This document shows, in pieces, positions 8,145-14,689 of a stretch of 20,809 bases of DNA (within the stretch, counting starts at the first letter, position 1; each line of letters starts with the position of its first letter). The notes beneath the pieces are model-generated. The model was not told the origin of the DNA. It saw only the letters and a program-made list of their open reading frames with translations, and searched no databases. Position numbers and translations under genes: made by a program. The DNA is from CAYRTD01 sp964426915. Lineage in GTDB: Bacteria > Bacteroidota > Bacteroidia > Bacteroidales > GCA-2748055. The stretch lies in contig CAYRTD010000067.1 of the NCBI GenBank assembly GCA_964426915.1, forward strand, positions 1 to 20,809, in the 5' to 3' direction.

Positions 8145-9122
8145 ATAGTGCAGGTTCGCCTTGAAGGAGAGGTCCTGGTACACCGGGATTTCATCGCTGA
8201 ATTCCAGCTCCGGCAGCAACGGAAAAACCAGCGCCATGGTGGAGTAGCGATAGTTCAAAAGGTATGACCCTCCTAACTGTCCGCCGAGCGGTCCCTCGAT
8301 AGCAGCCTCAACACCCTGAACACCTGCTTGAAAAGCGTACTCACGCTTGCGGTTGTTACCGTTGCGGAGTTTCATGTCGAATACGCCGGCAGTGGCATTG
8401 CCATACTCAGCCGGGAAGGCGCCGGTATAGAAATCGGAATTGGCGAGCATGCTGCTGCTGAACATCGTGAGTCCGCCACCCCCGGTAACATTGGAGCCGG
8501 AGAAATGGCTCGGTACCGGGATATCCACCCCTTCGAGCCGCCACTGCATCCCCTTGGGGGCGTTTCCCCTGACAACAACAGCGTTGACATGGACACCCGC
8601 CGTGGTTACGCCGGCAAAATTCCCGGCCATGCGGCCCGGATCGTCGAGCGCCCCCGCATACCTGCCCGCCTCTTCAACGGAGAAGGTGCGGGCACTAACA
8701 TTAGCCATGCTGTTGATAGTGCGGTCCTTGCGGGCCGACGGTTTTACCGTGACCTCCTCTATGTCGGATATGGCGGTCTGCATGGCAATGTCGAGCACCA
8801 CCTCCTTGCCGGAGCTCACAAGCAGTTCGGGAAGGAGAACGGGTTCGTACCCTACAAAACGGATGTGCAGGGAGTAACGTCCCACAGAAACATCTTCGAA
8901 TATGAACCGGCCATCGGTGTTGGTGATGGTTCCTTTGTTCAGTTCAGCCAGGATAATATTTGCTCCGAAGAGCGGTTCGCGGCTGTTTGCGTCGTATACT
9001 GTTCCACGGATCGTCTGAACGGGCTTTTGCGCCCGAACGGATTGTTGCGCCTGGCAAACCAGCTGCACCTGACAAACCAGTCCGACGAAAAACAATTTGG
9101 ATAATTGAATATATCTTTTCAT
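8094..9122 (-). pseudogene. TonB-dependent outer-membrane receptor, 3'-truncated remnant
   Basis: The open frame encodes 342 residues. It begins with a signal-peptide-like N-terminus (about residues 1-26) and a carboxypeptidase-regulatory-like beta-sandwich (about 36-115, with IRGTVYDANSREPLFGANIIL and GYEPV). A TonB-receptor plug domain follows (about 130-255, with VVVRGNAPKGMQWRLEGVDIP and FPAEYGNATAGVFDMKLRNG). A few strands' worth of barrel reach DLSFKANLH. Native sequence then stops at about residue 325 (8148-8150). The remaining 17 codons are simply the antisense of the histidine-kinase 3' end. Intact members run to roughly 800-900 residues, so the beta-barrel is missing and the product cannot form a channel. 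The gene is clearly more GC-rich than the kinase. A conserved LytTR-type promoter lies 40-108 bp upstream of its start. Confidence 0.88.
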
Positions 9123-9161
9123 GGTTCTTGTTCTTCCAGTTTCTATTAGTTGGAGAATACA

Positions 9162-9230
9162 GTAAAAATATTCGTGAGTCAGAAAATTTCAAAAAAAAAG
9201 CCGGTGAGTGACCGGTTTTAGAGGTTGGAC
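9162..9230 (-). promoter_or_regulatory. LytTR-type operator and promoter, copy A (receptor gene)
   Basis: Read on the minus strand: GTCCAACC (9230-9223), ten bases, GTCACTCACC (9212-9203), exactly 32 bases, then TATTTTTAC (9170-9162) as the -7 region. The two upstream elements end 20 nt apart, two helical turns, in a direct-repeat arrangement. The start codon of the truncated receptor gene lies 40 bp beyond. The outermost element overlaps the last codons of the upstream isochorismatase-like gene (stop at 9218). Confidence 0.7.
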
Positions 9231-9724
9231 ATAGATTGGCATGGGGCAGGTTGTATTTTTACACCCATTGAGCTGAGGTCGCCTTCTGTTTTGGTCACCA
9301 GATTCTCTGCATCTTTTGCCCAGTTGGAATGGCCATTTTTTAGTATGGATACGCTAAAGCCATTCTTTAACCCACCAACACACGTGGCCTTCACGCAGTG
9401 CTGTGTTGATAGTCCGCAAACCAGAATTTCCTCTGCCTTTTTTGATGTTAATATGGTATGGAGTTCAGTATCTGTAAATGCATTTCCATGCTTTTTCTGC
9501 AGAACAATTCCGCCGGAACACCTTGTTACCCTGTCGTCAATTTCCCAGTCGACCGTGTTGGCTATTAGCATCTTATTGATATGCTGTATGTAAATAACAG
9601 GTAAATCATTGCTGCAATAATATTCAATTGCAGCGTTAATTGTGCTTAAAAAGAGATCGGTATTGTAAAAACCCCTTCTTTTTGTAAGTCCTTTTTGTAT
9701 GTCCACTACGAGTAGCGCTTTCAT
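9218..9724 (-). CDS. Isochorismatase-like cysteine hydrolase
   Basis: A 168-aa soluble hydrolase of the isochorismatase/nicotinamidase superfamily. The catalytic triad is visible as D8 (LLVVDIQKG), K78 (VLQKKHGNAF) and C110 (VCGLSTQHCVKAT). The GLSTQHC block matches the family's GxxTxxCV nucleophile region, and the preceding VCG fits the usual strand. The length is normal for the family. Substrate cannot be assigned: family members act on nicotinamide, isochorismate, ureas or biurets. The last codons (MSNL) overlap the outer element of operator copy A, so the 3' end may have been redrawn by the recombination that placed the operator there. Its upstream flank is the palindromic repeat cluster. 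Confidence 0.88.
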   Translation of the reverse strand: MKALLVVDIQKGLTKRRGFYNTDLFLSTINAAIEYYCSNDLPVIYIQHINKMLIANTVDWEIDDRVTRCSGGIVLQKKHGNAFTDTELHTILTSKKAEEILVCGLSTQHCVKATCVGGLKNGFSVSILKNGHSNWAKDAENLVTKTEGDLSSMGVKIQPAPCQSMSNL

Positions 9725-9763
9725 ATGTATGAATTCTTTATTTTATTAATATATAAGGTTCCT

Positions 9764-9979
9764 GTACAGATATGTCGCCCCGCTGGGGCCAGGGGGGTGC
9801 ATGTCGCCTTGCTACAGATGTTCCGCTCCTCCGGGAGCTATTAATACTCCGACAGGAGCATCATGTCTGTAGCAGGAATGTCCTACCGTAGCACGCCCAG
9901 CCCCAGCAGGGGGACATGTCTTTACAACAAACTGCCCACATGTAACCCCCAGCTCCGAAGGAACTACATGTCTGTAACA
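9764..9979. repeat. Cluster of five short palindromic repeats
   Basis: Five diverged copies of a roughly 28-bp unit, approximately TACAGACATGT followed by a small GC-rich palindrome such as GCTCCTCCGGGAGCT. Two copies are forward (9764-9790, 9812-9839) and three reverse (9846-9872, 9899-9928, 9951-9979). The palindromic cores differ from copy to copy (CCCCGCTGGGG, GCTCCTCCGGGAGC, CTCCGACAGGAG, CCCCAGCAGGGG, GCTCCGAAGGA), yet each keeps its own dyad symmetry. Adjacent inverted copies can fold into longer hairpins. There is no open frame, and the cluster sits between two minus-strand hydrolase genes. Confidence 0.7.
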
Positions 9980-9995
9980 GATGCCCCCACTTCCA

Positions 9996-11090
9996 TTAAA
10001 ATTCCCCGGTAAGCCCACGTAGTATGCTATTGAATTTTTCCGGCTCTTCCATAATCGGACTATGTGCTGAGTTCTCAAATGGAAAAAAACCTTTTTGTGG
10101 CGCCTTCAACTGTTGAACAAATTCCTTCGCCAAAGGGTAGGGGTTTGTATTGTCGTGTATTCCGTGAAAAATGTAAACAGGGACCTTCATGCTGTCAATC
10201 TCATTGAAGAGATTGGTATTGATCACATCAAGCCACAAATTTTCCAATGAAAACATATTTGAATTCATAAAATTCAACTTTTCACTCAATGTGTATATTC
10301 CCGAATTCAAAACGATTTTTACCAGTGGCCACATGCCCGTTATTTCTCTCGTTGTACCCCCTCCATATTTGTTTACGTAACGTCTTTGCATCATTAAATA
10401 ATTCAGCCATTGATCAATGTTCCCGGTGGAATCGGGAACAACAAGCTTTTCGAGTGTTTCAATGGCTTTGGGATCGTTTTGCTCAACCGCCTGGTCCAGA
10501 GCCCACCTGTAGGATAGTTGCTCGCCCTTGAACTGGTAGCAAGCCAGCCCGATGCCAAAGTAGGCATGATAGAGATCCGGATATTGATATGCTGCCTGCA
10601 TCCCCAGCAATGATCCCCACGAATGGCCCATCAAAAATATTTTTTCGCGGTCAAACCGAATTGCCAGGTATTTGCTTAGTTCGCGGGTGTCGGCAATCAT
10701 CTGCTGAAGGTTCATTGTTTCAGCGGGAATATTTTTCGAGTAGGATTTCCCTGCTCCCCGCTGCTCCCAGTAAACCATCACGTAGTCATTTTCTATTTCA
10801 GGGTTGTAATGCTTTATAAAGGCCACTTCCGGACTTCCCGGTCCGCCATGCAGGAACAGCATCACCGGTTTGGTTTTGTCAGCTCCCCGAATAATGATGT
10901 ACTGCTCCAGACCGCCGAGCATTACTTTCTCAATCTCTGAAATACTGCCTTCCACGGGCTTCTTTTTAGCATCCAGTATTGTTTGGGTTAAACCCGGACT
11001 CTTCACCCAGAGTGTAATTATCAGAACAATTACTATTAAAGCTAAAATGCTTATAAAGTATAAGATTGATTTTAGAATTTTTCTTTTCAT
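9996..11090 (-). CDS. Membrane-anchored alpha/beta hydrolase, proline iminopeptidase-like
   Basis: A 364-aa serine hydrolase. One N-terminal hydrophobic helix (about residues 8-29) anchors it to, or exports it across, the inner membrane. The hydrolase fold follows. The oxyanion loop motif is HGGPG (81-85), followed by VYWEQRGAGKS (107-116). The nucleophile elbow GHSWGS gives S157, the acid is D313 in FHGIHDNTNP, and the histidine is H343 in ENSAHSPIMEEP. HGGPG plus WxQRGxGxS is characteristic of the proline-iminopeptidase/tricorn-interacting-factor group (S33), so small peptides are a likely substrate class, but esterase activity cannot be excluded. All catalytic residues are present. No promoter consensus is obvious in the 166-bp upstream gap, which is filled by a nested inverted repeat. 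Confidence 0.9.
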   Translation of the reverse strand: MKRKILKSILYFISILALIVIVLIITLWVKSPGLTQTILDAKKKPVEGSISEIEKVMLGGLEQYIIIRGADKTKPVMLFLHGGPGSPEVAFIKHYNPEIENDYVMVYWEQRGAGKSYSKNIPAETMNLQQMIADTRELSKYLAIRFDREKIFLMGHSWGSLLGMQAAYQYPDLYHAYFGIGLACYQFKGEQLSYRWALDQAVEQNDPKAIETLEKLVVPDSTGNIDQWLNYLMMQRRYVNKYGGGTTREITGMWPLVKIVLNSGIYTLSEKLNFMNSNMFSLENLWLDVINTNLFNEIDSMKVPVYIFHGIHDNTNPYPLAKEFVQQLKAPQKGFFPFENSAHSPIMEEPEKFNSILRGLTGEF

Positions 11091-11121
11091 CTTTTTTTGT
11101 ATAAATCTTTGTTTAACGTTC

Positions 11122-11233
11122 CGTATATAAGATTAGTTGCGGATTGCGGGGCACTTTCCTGTCGAAAATCACCTGGGTTTATGCGGGTGATAATGTTGAT
11201 TATCAACACCTTAATCGCAATTAATTATATACG
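11122..11233. repeat. Nested imperfect inverted repeat, attC-like
   Basis: The left arm 11122-11145 (starting CGTATATAAG, ending TTGCGGATT) pairs imperfectly with the right arm 11213-11233 (AATCGCAATT onward, ending TATATACG), with a few unpaired bases in the longer arm. Two further perfect inverted repeats are nested inside: ATCACC/GGTGAT (11169-11191) and GTTGAT-T-ATCAAC (11195-11207). GTTTAAC at 11111-11117 lies just outside. The overall shape, long imperfect arms with bulges around smaller hairpins, resembles an integron-cassette attC site, but the canonical core sites on both sides are not satisfied. Confidence 0.5.
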
Positions 11234-11236
11234 CTA

Positions 11237-11247
11237 TTGGCAGTATG
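11237..11247 (+). repeat. 11-bp inverted repeat, left copy flanking the acetyltransferase/HAD pair
   Basis: TTGGCAGTATG here is the exact inverse of CATACTGCCAA at 12595-12605. The two copies bracket the AT-rich acetyltransferase and HAD genes and nothing else. Confidence 0.55.
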
Positions 11248-11256
11248 TGCTTTTTA

Positions 11257-11883
11257 TTATTTGACATTGAGCAACTCTTGAAATTTATCGATAAATAATC
11301 CGACATGATAGCCATCCATAAGTCCGTGATGTCCATGAATGGATACTGACATTGTTTTAATTCCATTATTTTCTATTACTTTTCCAAATGATATTTTTGG
11401 ACAACTATCAGGGTATGAAAAACATCTTGCATGTGAAATCCCAGTAAAGTCTAACCAGGGAATTGTTGAAAAATGAATTACATTTTCACCTGAAACAGCA
11501 GGCAATAAATTGTTTGATTTTTTTACTTTTTCAATTTCTTGTAGAGCTTTTTGATAAAACTGGCTTTCATCTTCATCATAATCAATATAAGCAAATCCGA
11601 ATGTTCCATCAGGACGATTAATCGTTGGCGAAGCATTTACGAAATTGAATTTGTAAACTTGATTTTCGATTATTCTATATCGGAAGTTCTTGACTTCATT
11701 TGCTGCTTTCAAGGCTCGATATAGATAATAAAGGAAAAATGAAATCTGCTTATCGTTTGCCTTCAAATAGGCTTTTGTACAATCCACTTTAACCGTAACA
11801 CCAAAAAAGGGTTCTTCAAACTTCGAAAAGAAAAGATAATGTTCTTTCCTGCTCCAATTTTCTATATCTATTAACTTTCTCAT
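11257..11883 (-). CDS. CatA-like O-acetyltransferase
   Basis: A 208-aa protein homologous along its full length to type A chloramphenicol acetyltransferases, cytoplasmic trimers that move acetyl from acetyl-CoA to a hydroxyl group. The catalytic motif HHGLMDG gives H186 as the expected general base and D190 as the structural aspartate. FSTIPWLDFTGISH (138-151) matches the family's SIIPWTSFTGF block. An N-terminal DIENWSRKEHYLFF also matches. It is slightly shorter than classical CATs (about 215 aa). Bacteroidota chromosomes often carry such divergent CatA-like genes, so a real resistance role is uncertain. The ATG overlaps the HAD stop codon by the classic ATGA arrangement, so the two are co-translated. 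The gene is strongly AT-rich compared with the flanking backbone, suggesting acquisition. Confidence 0.9.
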   Translation of the reverse strand: MRKLIDIENWSRKEHYLFFSKFEEPFFGVTVKVDCTKAYLKANDKQISFFLYYLYRALKAANEVKNFRYRIIENQVYKFNFVNASPTINRPDGTFGFAYIDYDEDESQFYQKALQEIEKVKKSNNLLPAVSGENVIHFSTIPWLDFTGISHARCFSYPDSCPKISFGKVIENNGIKTMSVSIHGHHGLMDGYHVGLFIDKFQELLNVK

Positions 11884-12578
11884 TTCAATTTTAGATAGTT
11901 CAAAACTTCGTTAATTGTTTTCAATTGAATAAAATTCTTATGCTTTAAGTTGTGCTCCTGTTGTTCGTGTGTCCAGGTTACATGATAAGGAACAAGGACA
12001 CCTGTAGCGCCTAACTCTAATACAGGTATAATGTCCGATTTTATAGAGTTTCCCAACATTAGAAACTTTTCGGGTTTACAGTCTATATGCTTTAACAACT
12101 TTTGATAATCGCTAATCTTCTTATCGCTCATAATTTCTATATGATGAAAATAATGATCCAAACCCGATTTTTTGAGTTTCCGTTCTTGGTCGAGTAAATC
12201 GCCTTTTGTCGCAACGATAAGCTTATAATTGTTTTTTAATTGTTCCAGTGTTTCCCGAACGCCTTCTAGTAGTTCAATAGGTTTTTGCAATAGTTCTTGT
12301 CCAATTTCTATGATTTGATCAATTACTTCTACTGATACAGTTTGGTTGGAAACTCTATTTGCGGTCTCAATCATACAAAGCAAAAAACCTTTCACACCAA
12401 AACCATAGAGGTGTAAATTTTTCATTTCCGTTTTATATAGCTCTTGTGAGCAGGTATGTTGAGGAAGGTAGTTTTCAAGCAAAGAGCAAAAAGGTTTTTC
12501 TGCTTCTTGAAAATACGGTTCATTTACCCACAATGTATCATCAGCATCAAATGCTATGGTTTTTATTTTGTTTTCCAT
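11880..12578 (-). CDS. HAD-superfamily hydrolase
   Basis: A 232-aa cytoplasmic phosphatase-type enzyme. Motif I is FDADDTLW, with the nucleophile D11 and general acid D13. Motif II is the threonine in LIVATKGD, motif III a lysine in the DYQKLLKH region, and motif IV GNSIKSD, which provides the magnesium ligands. The helical cap lies between motifs I and II (about residues 18-105), fitting subfamily I. The substrate is unknown. The start was taken at the ATG at 12578 (MENKIKT), which places motif I at the usual distance. The frame extends nine codons further to 12605, but these overlap the right copy of the 11-bp inverted repeat and look unlike the family. It is the first gene of a two-gene operon with the acetyltransferase. 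Confidence 0.9.
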   Translation of the reverse strand: MENKIKTIAFDADDTLWVNEPYFQEAEKPFCSLLENYLPQHTCSQELYKTEMKNLHLYGFGVKGFLLCMIETANRVSNQTVSVEVIDQIIEIGQELLQKPIELLEGVRETLEQLKNNYKLIVATKGDLLDQERKLKKSGLDHYFHHIEIMSDKKISDYQKLLKHIDCKPEKFLMLGNSIKSDIIPVLELGATGVLVPYHVTWTHEQQEHNLKHKNFIQLKTINEVLNYLKLK

Positions 12579-12594
12579 TCTGCCTGTATTTTTG

Positions 12595-12605
12595 CATACT
12601 GCCAA
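12595..12605 (-). repeat. 11-bp inverted repeat, right copy flanking the acetyltransferase/HAD pair
   Basis: CATACTGCCAA is the exact inverse of TTGGCAGTATG at 11237-11247. It lies 17 bp upstream of the HAD start codon. Confidence 0.55.
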
Positions 12606-12654
12606 CTACTTGATATATTATTTTTATTAACCTTACATGTGCATCCCTCATCAA

Positions 12655-13080
12655 TTAACTTTTTACACTCTCAATATTTTCTACCGGCAACCAGTCGTCC
12701 ATATTCCCATACCCGCTTTTGTCGATCGGAAAATTATCAATTTCATTAAAATCGGATACTTCTATTAAAACCAGGTACCTTTTTCCGGCCCATTTTTGAA
12801 ATTGCTTATCCGATAATACAAGCTTTTCCTGGTTTTCTTTTACCAGTGCGATCGATTCTTCAGCATCCATTTTGTCTGAATTATACACTGAAGCAACCAG
12901 CGCTTTTGCTTTTACAACCCCTTCAGCATTGTTATTGATGAAATATAAAACATCTCCTTTGTTTACCCTCCCATAGGGAAGTTTTCTGCCCGTTGCACCT
13001 CTGATAATCATAGTTTTACTTCCATCAAAAAGCTTTTCTAACTCGTTTGACTTTGCGTCAAGATAAACTACATGGTCCAT
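12655..13080 (-). CDS. PUA/ASCH-like domain protein
   Basis: A 141-aa soluble protein of a PUA-like fold (ASCH or EVE type). The pattern is KLFDGSKTMIIRGATGRKLPYGRVNKGDVLYFIN, then EGVVKAKALVASV, a helical stretch rich in E, K and Q, and finally WAGKRYLVLIEV. This is the beta-barrel layout of domains that bind RNA or modified nucleotides: a basic loop, a GD turn and a late strand ending in LIE. I do not recognise a characterised family member, and no nucleic-acid target can be named. It lies 13 bp downstream of the CPBP C-terminal remnant, so the two may share the promoter at 13356-13364. It is AT-rich like the acetyltransferase/HAD pair, with 76 bp to the HAD gene. Confidence 0.6.
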   Translation of the reverse strand: MDHVVYLDAKSNELEKLFDGSKTMIIRGATGRKLPYGRVNKGDVLYFINNNAEGVVKAKALVASVYNSDKMDAEESIALVKENQEKLVLSDKQFQKWAGKRYLVLIEVSDFNEIDNFPIDKSGYGNMDDWLPVENIESVKS

Positions 13081-13093
13081 ATTTTATTTGTAT

Positions 13094-13336
13094 CTATAAG
13101 TTCAAAATGAATACTAATCCAATGATTAAATCAATGGAATTGATAATACAGTGTGCCATAATCCCCAAATAGATGTTTTCCTTTCGCTTTACCAGATATA
13201 TTAAGGGAAGTACCCCGATGGTTCGGGAGGTAAATAGCCAGGGAGTCCAGGTATGATACAGTGCAAAGAGTGCGCTATGAATAAATATTGATTTTGCCAA
13301 TGAATGCTTTTCAATTGTTTTATTAAATTTTTCCAT
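13094..13336 (-). CDS. C-terminal remnant of a CPBP-type membrane protease
   Basis: An 80-aa open frame equal to the C-terminal third of a CPBP (Abi/CAAX) intramembrane protease. SALFALYHTWTPW carries the motif-2 histidine, and GIMAHCIINSID carries the HxxxN motif of the last conserved helix. The part that should precede it, including the EExxxR catalytic glutamates and about 150 residues, is absent, so it cannot be an active protease. The ATG at 13336 lies only 19 bp past the -7 region of operator copy B, so this fragment may be transcribed and translated as a small membrane protein with the PUA-like gene behind it. Its AT-rich composition differs from the GC-rich CPBP 5' half next door, and the two are in different frames. 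Confidence 0.6.
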   Translation of the reverse strand: MEKFNKTIEKHSLAKSIFIHSALFALYHTWTPWLFTSRTIGVLPLIYLVKRKENIYLGIMAHCIINSIDLIIGLVFILNL

Positions 13337-13764
13337 CTGTTTTTCTTTTCCCGGAGTAAAAATATTTCGGGTTCAGCAGCTTTCAAAAAAAAGACCGGTG
13401 AATGACGGAATTTATCGGTTGGACGGGAGGGCATCCCCTCCATATTGGGTGAATAGCTTACGTTCGGAAACAACAGGGCGATCCCCAGTGAGGCGAAACT
13501 GAGAAGGAGAGGGGTGAGCCACGCCACCAAAAACCAGCGGTTGATCTTAAAGGATATCAGTAGCTTCTTGCCGATCTTCTCGCGGTGCACAAACCCTGTT
13601 ACGATGATGGCCACGATCGCCGGTACGAGCATGTAGCCCGTGGCGAGGAGCGTTCCCCCAATACCCTTGTATGTTCCGCCTGCCTGGGAGAAAATACCTG
13701 CTGCGCTCCAGCAGATGCCATAGGTGAGGAGCAGGAAGAGGGTCGTTCTGTTCATTTTTTTCAT
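13201..13764 (-). pseudogene. N-terminal remnant of a CPBP-type membrane protease, fused out of frame
   Basis: Of the 187-codon open frame, only about residues 1-111 (13432-13764) look like a protein family. They form three hydrophobic helices ending in ISFKINRWFLVAWLTPLLL and LLFPNVSYSPNMEGM, the usual N-terminal portion of a CPBP family II protease. From about 13431 onward the frame reads through the operator element and then out of frame through the other CPBP remnant, so those residues are meaningless. The catalytic EExxxR region is missing. A 16-bp inverted repeat, GGAGGG-N4-CCCTCC (13426-13441), lies precisely at the break. The gene is 41 bp downstream of the LytR-type gene and was probably the third gene of that operon. 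Confidence 0.65.
13356..13424 (-). promoter_or_regulatory. LytTR-type operator and promoter, copy B (CPBP junction)
   Basis: Read on the minus strand: GTCCAACC (13424-13417), ten bases, GTCATTCACC (13406-13397), 32 bases, TATTTTTAC (13364-13356). It agrees with copy A at 24 of the 30 positions from GTCCAACC through the two bases after GTCATTCACC. It also shares an internal T-tract followed by GAAA and CTGA at the same offsets. Downstream of TATTTTTACT the two copies are unrelated. Confidence 0.7.
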
Positions 13765-13805
13765 TATAGTGAATTATTTATGGATCCCCGGCTGCTGCAG
13801 GGGGT

Positions 13806-14579
13806 TTATTCAATGGTCTCTTTACCATCCAGCCACCGTTTGAACCCGGCTACACGGTCGATGCTTACGAGCACCTCCTCCTGCGATGGGGGTTTGAGTT
13901 CGAGCTTCAGCCTGCTGTTGGAGAGGATGTGTACCTCCCCGATAGCATCGAATGAGACGAGGGTTTTGCGATTCACCCGGTAGAAGGTCCCGGGTGCGAG
14001 CTCGTTGCGGAGCTGATCAAGGCTTAGGTCGAGATCATAGCTCTTGCCATCTTTCAGCCGTGCGAAGGTGTACCCGCTCTCGCTCATGAACCAGGCGATG
14101 TCGGTGGTACTGAACGTCCTGATCTTCCTTCCCGCCTTCACAGAAAAGCGCTCGCGGTAGGGTTCTTTCTTGTTCACGATTAGGTCATACAACCTGTGAA
14201 AATCGCCCGACACCTGCCCACCGCTGGTCATCTTGCGGTACTTCTTCAGCGCCGCATGAAGCTCCTCCTCAACGATCGGCTTCAGCAGGTAATCGATGCT
14301 CTTCAGTCTAAAAGCCTTGATCGCGTATTCGTCAAAGGCGGTGGTGAAAATTATGGAGCTGGCAATGTCCACCTTCTCGAAAATGGCGAAGCTCAGGTCA
14401 TCCTCCAGGTGGATGTCCAGAAAAATCAGCTCCGGATGTGCATTCGCTTCGAACCACTCCACCGACTCTTCCACTGACTCCAGCTGTGCCAGGATCTCGA
14501 TCTCCCTGTCATACTCCAGAATCATTTTTTTCAACCGCTCAGAAGCCAATGCCTCGTCTTCTATAATAACTACTTTCAT
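13806..14579 (-). CDS. LytR/AlgR-type response regulator with LytTR DNA-binding domain
   Basis: A 257-aa cytoplasmic regulator. The receiver domain covers about residues 1-118, with the acidic pair E7-D8, phospho-acceptor D55 in LIFLDIHLED, the threonines of FTTAFDEYA, and K104-P105 in LLKP. A linker leads to the LytTR domain (about 140-250), with RFSVKAGRKIRTFSTTDIAWF, YDLDLSLDQLRNELAPGTFYRVNRKTLVS and LKLELKPPSQEEVLVSIDRV, which fits this all-beta DNA-binding fold. LytTR proteins bind pairs of short direct repeats about two helical turns apart. The three operators in this window have that geometry, and one of them precedes the partner kinase gene, so autoregulation is likely. The gene follows lytS in the same direction after 110 bp containing a perfect hairpin. 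Confidence 0.95.
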   Translation of the reverse strand: MKVVIIEDEALASERLKKMILEYDREIEILAQLESVEESVEWFEANAHPELIFLDIHLEDDLSFAIFEKVDIASSIIFTTAFDEYAIKAFRLKSIDYLLKPIVEEELHAALKKYRKMTSGGQVSGDFHRLYDLIVNKKEPYRERFSVKAGRKIRTFSTTDIAWFMSESGYTFARLKDGKSYDLDLSLDQLRNELAPGTFYRVNRKTLVSFDAIGEVHILSNSRLKLELKPPSQEEVLVSIDRVAGFKRWLDGKETIE

Positions 14580-14620
14580 TTTATTCTTTTTATTTATTGG
14601 TGCTTGTCCTAAATTTTTTG

Positions 14621-14646
14621 TTACTTTTTCATCAAGGAAAAAGTAA
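14621..14646. repeat. Perfect hairpin between kinase and regulator genes
   Basis: TTACTTTTTC (14621-14630) and GAAAAAGTAA (14637-14646) form a perfect 10-bp stem with a 6-nt loop. The 17 bases 14620-14636 recur in inverted orientation at the right edge of the window (20793-20809), which marks it as a dispersed element. It might also reduce readthrough into the regulator gene, but it lacks a GC-rich stem. Confidence 0.6.
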
Positions 14647-14689
14647 AGGAAAATTATTTAAGTTCTCTCTCTTCAACACTCCCAATCGC

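Noticed and set aside
8328..9104. Long plus-strand open frames (258 and 145 codons) opposite the receptor remnant.
   Set aside because: They are antisense shadows of a GC-rich coding region. Their translations show no domain, and the minus-strand frame is a clear receptor.
9764..9979. CRISPR array suggested by several repeats in a short interval.
   Set aside because: The units are diverged, in mixed orientation and irregularly spaced, with no uniform spacers and no cas genes nearby.
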